The position numbers were made by a program, and so were the translations under genes. This document shows, one piece after another, positions 51,916 through 60,228 of a DNA stretch of 64,000 nucleotides (the stretch's first letter is position 1; each line of letters begins with the position of its first letter). The stretch is from an uncultured Verrucomicrobiota bacterium (GTDB taxonomy: Bacteria; Verrucomicrobiota; Verrucomicrobiia; Verrucomicrobiales; Verrucomicrobiaceae). The notes below the pieces were generated by a model, which had not been told where the DNA came from, did not search any database, and saw only the letters and a list, made by a program, of their open reading frames with translations. The stretch spans positions 38,392-102,391 of the forward strand of contig CAINGK010000150.1 of assembly GCA_903848465.1 (NCBI GenBank). The letters are read 5' to 3'.

Positions 51916-52485
51916 CTACGCGAGGACTTGCTGCTGCTCGCTGGCGCTGAGGGGGCGCCATTTGCCGGGTTCGAGGCCTAGATCGGCCAGTTTGAGGCTG
52001 CCAATGCTGACGCGGATGAGGCGGAGGGTGGGGAAGCCGACAGCGGCGGTCATGCGGCGGACCTGGCGGTTTTTGCCTTCGGTGAGGGTGAGCTCGAGCC
52101 AGGAGGTGGGAATGTTTTTGCGGAAACGGACGGGGGGATCTCGCGGCGGGTGAGCGGGGTCGGTGTCGAGGCGCTGGGCTTTGCAGGGGAGGGAGCGAAA
52201 TTCCTTCAAATCGACGCCGGAGCGGAGTTTTCGCAGCGCTTCATCGCTGACAAGGCCGTCCACCTGGGCGTGATAGGTGCGCGGATGGGCGTGGCGGGGA
52301 TTGAGGAGTCGGTCATTCCAGCGGGCTTCGTCGCTGAGGAGCAGGAGGCCCTCAGAATCGCGATCAAGGCGGCCGATGGCATACACATCAGGTGGGAAGC
52401 CGAATTCGGCCAGGGTGCGGTGGGAGGGGTGCTCCTGGGTGAACTGGGAGAGGACGTCGAAGGGCTTGTAGAAAGCGAGAAGCAT
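51916..52485 (-). CDS. RluE-like 23S rRNA pseudouridine synthase
   Basis: The 189-residue protein is of the RsuA/RluB/E/F family without an N-terminal S4 domain, as in RluE. The catalytic Asp41 lies in AIGRLDRDSEGLLLLSD, the family signature. KNRQVRRMTAAVGFPTLRL is the C-terminal RNA-binding motif. RluE modifies U2457 of 23S rRNA; the exact site here is inferred. It is 2 bp upstream of the end of the acyltransferase gene on the same strand. Confidence 0.92.
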   Translation of the reverse strand: MLLAFYKPFDVLSQFTQEHPSHRTLAEFGFPPDVYAIGRLDRDSEGLLLLSDEARWNDRLLNPRHAHPRTYHAQVDGLVSDEALRKLRSGVDLKEFRSLPCKAQRLDTDPAHPPRDPPVRFRKNIPTSWLELTLTEGKNRQVRRMTAAVGFPTLRLIRVSIGSLKLADLGLEPGKWRPLSASEQQQVLA

Positions 52486-52487
52486 GA

Positions 52488-53129
52488 CTACCTGGATGCT
52501 GCGGCATCGCGCATCACTGTTTCGAGCGCGAGGCGTTTCAGCTCGAACTCTTCCTCGCTCATGCGGCGCGGAATGTGATGCGGTTTGTCGAAAATAATCG
52601 TAACTTTGGCAAAGGGGAGCGGCAGGAGGAATTCATCCCAGGTCTTGAACTGGATCGCGTGGCTATAATGCAGATGCACGGGGATGATGGGCACGCCGGT
52701 GAGTTGGGCGAGCTTGACGATGCCTGGCTGCACGCGGTGCAGGGGGCCACGTGGGCCGTCGGGGGTGATGCCGATTTCGTAGCCTTCACGCGCCTTGGCC
52801 GCGAGGGCGATGAGGGCGCTCATGCCTTTCTCGGGCTTGGAGCTTGAGCCGCGTTCGGCCTCGATGCCGAAGCTTTCGCAGACATCGGCGATGATCTGGC
52901 CGTCGCCGCTGGGGCTGGTCAAAATGGTGCCGGGGACATTGGCGAACCACTCATGGTGCAGCCAGGGGATGAGAAACATGCGGTTGTGCCAGAAGGACCA
53001 GATCCAGCCTTTGCGCGTGGCATCAAACACGCCTGCATCATCGCGCACTTCCCACCGCAAGGTCATGCCGATGCCGCGCATGATCCATGCGATGATTTTG
53101 CCAGCGGATTTGATGCGGATTTTGGCCAT
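52488..53129 (-). CDS. DUF374-family lysophospholipid acyltransferase-like protein
   Basis: ATG 53129 gives 213 residues starting MAKIRIKSAGK. The family signatures are FWHNRMFLIPWL (catalytic His), TSPSGDGQIIADVCESFGIEAERGSSS and ITPDGPRGP. DUF374 proteins are related to LpxL/PlsC acyltransferases and may acylate lipid A or a lysophospholipid at the inner membrane. It lies directly before the pseudouridine synthase gene, with 2 bp between. Confidence 0.88.
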   Translation of the reverse strand: MAKIRIKSAGKIIAWIMRGIGMTLRWEVRDDAGVFDATRKGWIWSFWHNRMFLIPWLHHEWFANVPGTILTSPSGDGQIIADVCESFGIEAERGSSSKPEKGMSALIALAAKAREGYEIGITPDGPRGPLHRVQPGIVKLAQLTGVPIIPVHLHYSHAIQFKTWDEFLLPLPFAKVTIIFDKPHHIPRRMSEEEFELKRLALETVMRDAAASR

Positions 53130-53195
53130 GGGCGAGTGCCTCACTGCATGGCGGTGTTCTTAGCGGTGGTCAAGCCACGGCATTCTGTTGTCAGG

Positions 53196-53639
53196 CTACC
53201 ACTTGAACAAAAACATGATCCCCAAAGTGAGCAAGCCAATGGCGAAGGCACCGATGCCCATGCTGAAACTTGCCGTGGCGTCCGTCGAGCCACCCACGAT
53301 GATGGCGCTGTCTTGAATGTTGGAAGGGAGGTAGCGCACCTTGACCGCTGGATCGGTGACTTTGGTGTCGTTAGCGTGAGCGGAGAAAAAGTCTGAGCGC
53401 ACCTGAAAGGTCTGTTTTGTTGGAGCACCTTTTTGGGGTGTGTACGAGACATCCAGTTTGTAGCTCTTGGACCGTCGTCCTTTGCGCCATTCACCGCCTT
53501 CGATAAAGCCGTCCACGGTGACACCCTCCTGTTCGAGTTTGGCGAGTCGTTCTTTCTCCTGCTGGCCGTTATAGGCGAGGAAAGGACCAGCGATGACGGC
53601 GATGACGGCAAAGAGTTTGATTTTGGAGGAGGTTTCCAT
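53196..53639 (-). CDS. DUF3592-like membrane protein
   Basis: The 147-residue protein has an N-terminal helix (IKLFAVIAVIAGPFLAY), a soluble central beta part (VTVDGFIEGGEWRKGRR...SYKLDVSYTPQKG...VKVRYLPSNIQDSAII) and a second membrane helix (GIGAFAIGLLTLGIMFLFKW). This layout fits DUF3592. The function is unknown. The gap to the acyltransferase start is 66 bp. Confidence 0.7.
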   Translation of the reverse strand: METSSKIKLFAVIAVIAGPFLAYNGQQEKERLAKLEQEGVTVDGFIEGGEWRKGRRSKSYKLDVSYTPQKGAPTKQTFQVRSDFFSAHANDTKVTDPAVKVRYLPSNIQDSAIIVGGSTDATASFSMGIGAFAIGLLTLGIMFLFKW

Positions 53640-53726
53640 TTTATTTCATCGAATTAAGCCGCCGTTTTATCCAAAGCTGATGCAGGGGTCAATGCCAATC
53701 CTCCAAACCCCGCATAAGGCCGCGTC

Positions 53727-55397
53727 TTACCGGAAGTGCTTCACCAGCTCAATCACCGATCCGTAATCCTCGCGGCGGAAATCGACTTGGTCGAATATCT
53801 CGCTGATGACATGGAGGCCGAGACCGCCGATGCGGCGGTCGATGGAGGGCGGGGTGACAAGTTTCTGGAAGTCCTCGTTGGTGATGCCGGAGCCAAAATG
53901 CTCAATGAGGATGCGAACCAAGCTGGGGGCTGATACGATGCGGCAACTGGCGGCGCGCTGGGTGCTGGAGGAGCAATAGGCGTACTTGCAGATGTTGCTC
54001 ATCACCTCATCGCAGCCGAGCACGAGGAGGCCGGTGAATTCGTCGTCGAGGCCGTGATAAGCGGACCATGCTTCGATGAATTCGCGTACCAGACGGAGGG
54101 TGTCAGGGTGGCAGGTGAGGGCGATTTGAGCGGCTGGGGGAGTGGAGTGATCCGTGAGCGTCAGCACGGTGGCGTCGTCCTGGTAGCTGGCCCCGCTGGC
54201 GAAGGTGCGCCATTGCTCGACGAGGTGATTTAAGAAACCGTCCCCACCGTTGGTGTGCTGCATGGCGGCACCGAAGGCGGCGTCTTCAAAGTATTCACCT
54301 GCACTATTCTGCACTTCCAGAATGCCATCGGTATAGAGCATCCATTGGCGGCCGGTGCTGAAGGGGAGAGCGATCTCCGCATAGCGTGCGGCGCAGGAGA
54401 TGCCGAGCGGGGCGTTGCCAGGTGCGGCGACTTCCTTCCACGCCGCGCCGTCGAATACCTGCGCACCTGGCAGGCCAGCACAGCAGAGCCAGACACGCCG
54501 AATCTTCGGGCAGACGAGCATGGCGTTGATGGCGATGAAGCGTCCCGCCTTCATCACTCCACACAGGCGCTGGTTCAGCGTCTTCATCCATTCAGCAAGA
54601 CTCATCGAGACACAGAGATGCGCCGTGGAGGCGATCAAGGTGGTGCCGCGCGCCATGTCGAGTGCGGCGGGTAGGCCCTTGCCGCAGACATCGCCGACAC
54701 CGAGGAGGATTTTACCGTCATCGATTTGGTGCCAGAAATAAAAGTCGCCACCGACCTCGCTGGCGGGTTCATAGAAAGTCCCGACTGCCACGCTGCCGAG
54801 AAGCGCTTGCGGAGCGGGTAGGAAGGAGTTTTGGATTTCGGTGGCGAGCGAGAGTTGTTGCCGGTTTTCGGCTTCCAAGATGGCCTTTTTCTGTGATTCG
54901 AGGCGCATCAGTGTCACGGCGATGAGGCTGCCAAAAGTCTCAAACATCTCCACGTCCGGCGTGGTGAAGGAGGTGCCGTGGTTGGGATTGATCGCCTGCA
55001 TGACACCCAAGCAGCGCTCTCCGTCGAGTAGGGGAATCGTCACCATCGCACGGGTGATGAGGTCGGACTTGTCGGCGGCTGGTCGGAAGTGACGCGGATC
55101 GTTGAGTGCGTCTTCGATGTTGACGACTTTTTTGGTCGCATAGACGTCGCCAGCGATGCCCTTGCCTTTGGGGACACGCACTTCCATCGAATTGATGTGA
55201 TCGAGGGTGGAGCGGATGAGGAGGTCCCCGCTGGGACCGTCGGGCAGAAGGATTGAGCATACTTCGCAGTCCATCACCTCACGGGAACGTTGCAGGATGT
55301 GATCAACCAGTTCGACCAAATTCTGCGTGCTGCTCAAACGCCGCGCCACGTCAAGCAGCACGCTTTGACGCGATGCGATGGGCTGCGGATTACTCAT
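53727..55397 (-). CDS. RsbU/SpoIIE-type phosphatase with GAF and HATPase domains
   Basis: ATG 55397 overlaps the MlaD-like gene by 8 bp; the frame is open for 64 codons upstream only inside that gene. The 556-residue protein has a GAF domain (about 10-165), a PP2C/SpoIIE phosphatase domain (about 200-395; EVGGDFYFW, GDVCGKGLPAAL, YTDGILE, YQDDATVL) and a C-terminal RsbW-like HATPase domain (about 405-556; CDEVMSNICKYAY, GGLGLHVI). Such proteins dephosphorylate STAS-domain anti-sigma antagonists, and a STAS protein is encoded in the same operon. A combined phosphatase and kinase in one chain is a compact partner-switch module. Confidence 0.92.
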   Translation of the reverse strand: MSNPQPIASRQSVLLDVARRLSSTQNLVELVDHILQRSREVMDCEVCSILLPDGPSGDLLIRSTLDHINSMEVRVPKGKGIAGDVYATKKVVNIEDALNDPRHFRPAADKSDLITRAMVTIPLLDGERCLGVMQAINPNHGTSFTTPDVEMFETFGSLIAVTLMRLESQKKAILEAENRQQLSLATEIQNSFLPAPQALLGSVAVGTFYEPASEVGGDFYFWHQIDDGKILLGVGDVCGKGLPAALDMARGTTLIASTAHLCVSMSLAEWMKTLNQRLCGVMKAGRFIAINAMLVCPKIRRVWLCCAGLPGAQVFDGAAWKEVAAPGNAPLGISCAARYAEIALPFSTGRQWMLYTDGILEVQNSAGEYFEDAAFGAAMQHTNGGDGFLNHLVEQWRTFASGASYQDDATVLTLTDHSTPPAAQIALTCHPDTLRLVREFIEAWSAYHGLDDEFTGLLVLGCDEVMSNICKYAYCSSSTQRAASCRIVSAPSLVRILIEHFGSGITNEDFQKLVTPPSIDRRIGGLGLHVISEIFDQVDFRREDYGSVIELVKHFR

Positions 55398-56601
55398 GGC
55401 GTTTGAAGAGTTTGAGAATGCCTTTCTTCTTTTCCTCGGGTGAAGCGCTTTCGGTCGGCATGGAGTTGCCAGTGGCGGGTTTGGTTCCTGATTCGAGTTC
55501 TTTAATACGCACAGGGTAGGGGGTGTGGTTGCGGCGCATGTGCTCGATGATTTGCTCCTTGGTGGGCACGTCATTCTCTTTGCTACCAAAGATCAGGCGG
55601 CTGGGCTTTTCCGCGAGCGTGCCGGTGATGTACTCGCCCCAGATGACGAGTGCGCTCATTTCTTCGACGAGCGTGTTGATCTTGCGCATCGTGGTGTCGA
55701 GGTGCTTTTCCAGTCCGGGGCCGGAGGCGGTTTCACCACCTGAGAGTATTTTGTGGAGATCGGTGGTGATTTCTTCGACTCGCGTTTTGAGGCCGGGCTT
55801 GCCGTCGGGTGTGCCTGCCATCGTCTGGTTGAGTTCCTTGGAAAAACTTTCGAGGTTGGCGAGGATGGCGTCTGCCCGGTTGGCGAGGCCTTTGTCCGCG
55901 GCACCTTTGGGGCCTTTAACGAGTTCTTGAATACCTGCGGCGGTGTCTTCGAGCTTGTCGGCCACGGCATTGATTTTTTGACCAAAGCCGGGCTTTTTGC
56001 CGTCGCCCGCGAACGTGGTTTTCAGCTCCTGAGTGAAGGCTTCAATGTTGGCCAGCGAGTCGGTGATTTGTTGGCTGGCATCGCCTTGGCCCAGTGGACC
56101 GGTGATTTTTTTGAGATCGGCGGTGATGTCCCGTATGTTTGCAAAGATGGCATCGCCCCCTGGCAGCATCATTTCCAGCAGGCTGCCAAGACTGGATGAG
56201 GTGAGCGTTGCGCCATCTGCCAGCAGGCCTTCCTCATCGTCCAGGCGTATCAGAGCGATGTGCTTTTCTCCAAGCATGGAGGCGGCGCTGATGATGACCT
56301 TCAACTTCGCAGGGATTGGAGTCGGCTCGAAGACTTCGATGTGAACACGTACTGTGTTGCTTTGAATGAGGCGGTCGGCGGGAGTGAGGTGCTCAATGCG
56401 GGTGACCGTGCCTATTTTATCGCCAGCGAATAGCACATCGGTATTGCGATGAATCCCGGTGATGTCGGCGAAGTCCACGGAGAAACGCAGATGGGGTTTG
56501 CGCCAGGGATCACCGGAGACGGCGAAGATCAGCGCGCCGAGCAGCATCAGGGAGCACAGTATGACCAGAGTCGCCACGGTGGCATCTTGCTTGTTTTTCA
56601 T
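55390..56601 (-). CDS. mlaD: MlaD-like MCE-domain protein (lipid ABC transporter substrate-binding)
   Basis: The 403-residue protein has one N-terminal membrane helix (VATLVILCSLMLLGALIFAVSG, about 9-30) and an MCE domain (about 38-115; GDKIGTVTRIE, SAASMLGEKHIALI). A long, helical C-terminal tail with repeated DK-x-x-x-GP motifs follows, longer than in E. coli MlaD and resembling the extended tails of other MCE proteins. It should form a hexamer on the periplasmic side of MlaE and shuttle phospholipids. Its gene overlaps the phosphatase gene by 8 bp and the ATPase gene by 4 bp. Confidence 0.9.
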   Translation of the reverse strand: MKNKQDATVATLVILCSLMLLGALIFAVSGDPWRKPHLRFSVDFADITGIHRNTDVLFAGDKIGTVTRIEHLTPADRLIQSNTVRVHIEVFEPTPIPAKLKVIISAASMLGEKHIALIRLDDEEGLLADGATLTSSSLGSLLEMMLPGGDAIFANIRDITADLKKITGPLGQGDASQQITDSLANIEAFTQELKTTFAGDGKKPGFGQKINAVADKLEDTAAGIQELVKGPKGAADKGLANRADAILANLESFSKELNQTMAGTPDGKPGLKTRVEEITTDLHKILSGGETASGPGLEKHLDTTMRKINTLVEEMSALVIWGEYITGTLAEKPSRLIFGSKENDVPTKEQIIEHMRRNHTPYPVRIKELESGTKPATGNSMPTESASPEEKKKGILKLFKRHE

Positions 56602-57482
56602 GGCTTGGAGGAATGAATGGCTGAGCGTGAATACTGGCCGGTGTCATTGATGCCGAGCAGTGTTTCGCGGTAAAGCACTTCGCCGGAGTCGTCCCCATCG
56701 TGCCCTTGCGGATCACCGTTGATGAACTGCTGCACGGCGGGATGGGGATGCGCGCGGATTTCTGCGGGCGTGCCTGAGGCGATGATTTTTCCCTGATTGG
56801 CGCCGGTGCCCAGCATGATGATGCGGGTGCCGATGCGGAAGACGCTATTCATGTCATGGGTTACGACCACCACGGTAGCACCGATCTTCTGCGTGAGGCG
56901 CTGCGTGAGTTCATCGACCACGGCTGTCATGATGGGATCGAGACCGGCGGTTGGTTCGTCGCTGAAGACCAGTGGTGGGTCCAGGGCCAGTGCACGCGCG
57001 AGCGCGGCACGCTTTTTCATGCCGCCGCTGATTTCGGAAGGCTTCTTGTGGCCGTGACCGGTGAGCCCGACCTGCTCCAGTTTCATTTTGACCACAGTGT
57101 CGATCAGTCCGGCATCGAGCTGAGTATGCTCGTTCAAAGGCAGCGCTACGTTTTCCGCCACGGAGAGCGATTGCAGCAATGCGCCGGATTGAAACAGCAT
57201 GCCGTAGCGGCCGCGCAGTTTTTGCCGGGCATCCGCATTCATGGTGGTGATCTCCTGGCCGAAGATTTTGATGCTGCCGGAACTGGGCTTTTCTGTGCCG
57301 ATGAGGTGGCGCAGCAGGGTGCTCTTGCCGCAGCCGCTGCCGCCCATGATGACAAAGGTGTCGCCCGCATAGACCTTGAAACTCACGCCATTGAGCACGG
57401 TTTGCGAACCAAAATGCCGCACGAGCGAATCGACCTCGATGATCGGTTCGCGGACGGTCAGTTCTGGAGTGGCGTCTGGCAT
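56598..57482 (-). CDS. mlaF: MlaF-like ABC transporter ATP-binding protein
   Basis: The 294-residue protein has Walker A GGSGCGKST, Q-loop FQSGALLQSL, signature ISGGMKKRAALARAL, Walker B PLVFSDEPTAGLDP and the switch His in VVVTHD. The SGGM-K-KR signature is that of the Mla/Ttg2 lipid transporters. It drives the MlaE permease. The 4-bp overlap with mlaD and a 1-bp overlap with the permease gene show strong coupling. Confidence 0.94.
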   Translation of the reverse strand: MPDATPELTVREPIIEVDSLVRHFGSQTVLNGVSFKVYAGDTFVIMGGSGCGKSTLLRHLIGTEKPSSGSIKIFGQEITTMNADARQKLRGRYGMLFQSGALLQSLSVAENVALPLNEHTQLDAGLIDTVVKMKLEQVGLTGHGHKKPSEISGGMKKRAALARALALDPPLVFSDEPTAGLDPIMTAVVDELTQRLTQKIGATVVVVTHDMNSVFRIGTRIIMLGTGANQGKIIASGTPAEIRAHPHPAVQQFINGDPQGHDGDDSGEVLYRETLLGINDTGQYSRSAIHSSKP

Positions 57483-58228
57483 CAGAAGAAAAACAGGGCG
57501 GTGAGCAGGGCGTTGGCGATGAAAACACTCAGCAAGGAGACAACGACCGAGCGTGTGGTAGCGAGACCGACACCTTCAGCACCGCCGGAGACATTCAAGC
57601 CAATGCTGCAGGCGATGGTCACGATCAAGACACCGAACACACCGCTTTTGAGGAGACCGATGCCGATGTCGCGCAATTCGACGTATTGCAGCGCATGATT
57701 GACGAAGAACGCCGTGGACATGTGCAGGGAAAAATGGCCGATGAGCCAACCGCCAGCGAGGCCTACATAGATGCTGAACACCGTTAGCAGCGGCAGCATG
57801 AGGACCATGGCCAGGAAGCGTGGCACGATGAGCCATGACATGGGAGGAATGGCCATGACCTCAAGCGCTTCGATTTCTTCTGAGACCTTCATGGTGCCCA
57901 GCTCCGCCGTCACCGAGGAACCGCTGCGGCCAATGACGATCACGGCTGTTACCAGGGGTGCGAGTTCGCGAATGAGGCTGGAGGACACGAGACCGGGGAC
58001 AAAAGCTGTGGCACCGAGTTTTGCGAGTTGAGCTGCCGACTGCATGGCGAGCACCACGCCAATGGTCAGGGCGGTGAGAGCTGACATGGGCACTGCATGC
58101 ACCCCGATGCGTATGATTTGCGCAAAGGTGTGGCCGAGACGCCAGCCCTTGCCGCGAAACGGAGCGACGAACAGCCAGTAGAGCAGACTTCCGCACAACT
58201 CGAAGTATTGGCGGAAGGCTGTGCTCAT
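57482..58228 (-). CDS. mlaE: MlaE-like ABC transporter permease
   Basis: The 248-residue integral membrane protein has the MlaE family pattern (PF02405): PMSALTALTIGVVLAMQSAAQLAKLGA and VTAVIVIGRSGSSVTAELGTMKVSEEIEALEVMAI, with the conserved ELGTM...E-I-A-L-x-x-M. It forms the permease of the phospholipid transporter. It follows the STAS gene on the same strand with a 17-bp gap. Confidence 0.94.
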   Translation of the reverse strand: MSTAFRQYFELCGSLLYWLFVAPFRGKGWRLGHTFAQIIRIGVHAVPMSALTALTIGVVLAMQSAAQLAKLGATAFVPGLVSSSLIRELAPLVTAVIVIGRSGSSVTAELGTMKVSEEIEALEVMAIPPMSWLIVPRFLAMVLMLPLLTVFSIYVGLAGGWLIGHFSLHMSTAFFVNHALQYVELRDIGIGLLKSGVFGVLIVTIACSIGLNVSGGAEGVGLATTRSVVVSLLSVFIANALLTALFFF

Positions 58229-58245
58229 GGGGGGGGCTGAAAGGA

Positions 58246-58596
58246 CTAGCGTTTGCTGGTCAGGTCGGCGGCGTTCAAGGCGTCCGCAATCGTGGGAAGA
58301 TGGGTGATGAAGTCGCCAAGGCGTACGATCTTAAACGAGGCCTCCACACGGCCCTGAATGCCGGTAAGTGCAAATTCTGTGCCTGCGCCGCTGGCGTGTT
58401 GAAAGTATTCCACCACCACGGCCCAGACGGGGGTGTTCACGAAGGTTACTCTGGTGAAGTCGATGATGAGCCGTTTTACCCCGGCCTTCATCTGCTCGCG
58501 CACGACTTTTTGGAATTCGGGCACGGTCGCCAGATCGGCATCGCCCTCGAGTTCGATGACGACGGCGTTGGGATGGGTGCGAACGGTGGGTTTCAT
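58246..58596 (-). CDS. mlaB: STAS-domain protein (MlaB-like/anti-sigma antagonist)
   Basis: The 116-residue single STAS domain has the fold pattern ELEGDADLATVPEF and LIIDFTRVTFVNTPVWAVV. In anti-sigma antagonists the site after the second strand carries a phosphorylatable Ser; here it is Thr55, as in MlaB where a Thr is important. Two roles fit: an MlaB subunit that stimulates the transporter, or an RsbV-like switch partner of the RsbU-type phosphatase two genes away. The operon location makes MlaB more likely; the symbol is tentative. Confidence 0.8.
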   Translation of the reverse strand: MKPTVRTHPNAVVIELEGDADLATVPEFQKVVREQMKAGVKRLIIDFTRVTFVNTPVWAVVVEYFQHASGAGTEFALTGIQGRVEASFKIVRLGDFITHLPTIADALNAADLTSKR

Positions 58597-58611
58597 GAAG
58601 GGGTCTGGCGG

Positions 58612-60114
58612 CTAGAGCCAGCCGGTTTGGTTGAGGCGACTGGTGAGTTCCATTTGTCGCTCCAACTGTACGGCATAATGCGCGGCATTTTCCGCATTGG
58701 GTTTGCAGCGGGTGGATTCATCCAGCGTGACGAGCTTCGCACAAAGCTGTTCGTAGCTGACGCGTTCACCGCCGCTCTGGTTGGCATGAGCATAGGCGGC
58801 CTGGATGGCTCCGCCGAGCGCGGCGCCTTCGCTGGTGTTGAGCGTGACGACTTCGGCATTGAAGCAGTCAGCGGCAATCTGACGCCAGGTGCCGCTCTTG
58901 CTACCGCCACCGGTGAGGCGAATTTCCGTTGGGTTCATGCCGAGATCACGGAAGCGTTTCAAACCGTAAGCGAGACCGAGCGTGGCACCTTCCACGGCAG
59001 CGCGCGCGAGGTTGGCGGGGGCCATGTTGGTCGGGCGCAGACCATGGATCACACCGGTGCCGTTGGGCAGGTTGGGGGTGCGTTCACCATTGAGGTAGGG
59101 CAGGAACATCACGCCATCCGCACCGACGGGTGCGGAATTAACGGCGACCTCAAGCTGGCGCAGATCCCAGCGGAACATTTCACGCACCTGTTCGGTGACG
59201 ACGGTGACGTTCATCGTGCAAACGAGTGGCAGCCATTGATCGGTGCTGTCACAAAAGGCGGCCACTTCACCCTGGCCATCGACCACGGGAGATCCGGCCA
59301 CACCATATAGCGTGCCGCTGGTGCCAAAGCTGGCGGTGACGACACCGGGCTTGATGTTACCAGTGCCGATGGCTCCCATCATGTTGTCACCGCCGCCAGC
59401 GCTGACGATGACGTCGAAGTTCAGACCCCATTTGACCGCGAGGTCTTTGCGGATGGTGCCATGCACAGATTTTGAAGAGCCGAGCGGTGGCAGCATGGCA
59501 CGCACGCTGGGATCAATGTAATCACAGATTTCGTAGGCCCACTGGCGGGTGTTTACATTGAGGATACCCATGCCGGAGGCATCGCCGTATTCCATGCGCT
59601 TCACGCCGCTGAGCCAGAAATTGATGTAATCGTGCGGCAGCAGGATGGTTTTCGTCTTGGCGAAGTTCTCCGGCTCGTTTTGCTTCATCCAGAGCAGTTT
59701 AGGAATCGTGTAGCCTGGCAGCATGGCATTGCCTGCAACGGCGATCACGCCCGGCTGGCCGCCGAAATGATGCGCGATCTCAGCGCACTGCGCCTGAGTG
59801 GAGGTGTCGCACCACAGTTTTGCAGGACGCACGGGCTTGTCGTCTGCGCCGAGAGCCACAAGGCCGTGCTGCTGCCCGCTGACGCCGATGCCGGCGATTT
59901 TAGCTTTGTCCTTGCCGATTTGTTCGAGGCACTGCTGCACGGAGGAATCCACTGCATCCAGCCATGACTGGGGATCCTGTTCGAGATGCCCTGGAGGTAG
60001 GCCATCGATCAATTCATAGGTGCTGTGGCCGGTGGCGACGATGTTGCCTGATTCGAGGTCGAGGACGATGGCCTTGGTGCTCTGTGTGCCGCTGTCGATG
60101 CCGAGAAAATACAT
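58612..60114 (-). CDS. xylB: xylulokinase
   Basis: The 500-residue FGGY-family kinase begins YFLGIDSGTQSTKAIVLD (ATP-phosphate motif) and has GVSGQQHGLVAL and GYTIPKLLWMKQNEP near the sugar site, GGGDNMMGAIGTG, and RLTGGGSKSGTWRQIAADCF at the C-terminal end. Length and pattern match bacterial XylB. It converts D-xylulose to xylulose 5-phosphate for the pentose phosphate route. No xylA is present in this window. It is 15 bp before the STAS gene on the same strand but probably separate in function. Confidence 0.92.
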   Translation of the reverse strand: MYFLGIDSGTQSTKAIVLDLESGNIVATGHSTYELIDGLPPGHLEQDPQSWLDAVDSSVQQCLEQIGKDKAKIAGIGVSGQQHGLVALGADDKPVRPAKLWCDTSTQAQCAEIAHHFGGQPGVIAVAGNAMLPGYTIPKLLWMKQNEPENFAKTKTILLPHDYINFWLSGVKRMEYGDASGMGILNVNTRQWAYEICDYIDPSVRAMLPPLGSSKSVHGTIRKDLAVKWGLNFDVIVSAGGGDNMMGAIGTGNIKPGVVTASFGTSGTLYGVAGSPVVDGQGEVAAFCDSTDQWLPLVCTMNVTVVTEQVREMFRWDLRQLEVAVNSAPVGADGVMFLPYLNGERTPNLPNGTGVIHGLRPTNMAPANLARAAVEGATLGLAYGLKRFRDLGMNPTEIRLTGGGSKSGTWRQIAADCFNAEVVTLNTSEGAALGGAIQAAYAHANQSGGERVSYEQLCAKLVTLDESTRCKPNAENAAHYAVQLERQMELTSRLNQTGWL

Positions 60115-60228
60115 GGAGGAAGGAAGGTTGGGGTCGGCGAAAGGTTTACGGTGGGGAGTGCGGGCTGGTCAAGTGGTCAAGCTGCCAAGGTCGCGAGAGA
60201 GTAGGCAAAACAGGACGTTGATGGAATC

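Noticed and set aside
58300..59310. A 336-codon + strand frame over the STAS gene and xylB
   Set aside because: It spans two unrelated minus-strand genes with clear family motifs, so it is a shadow.
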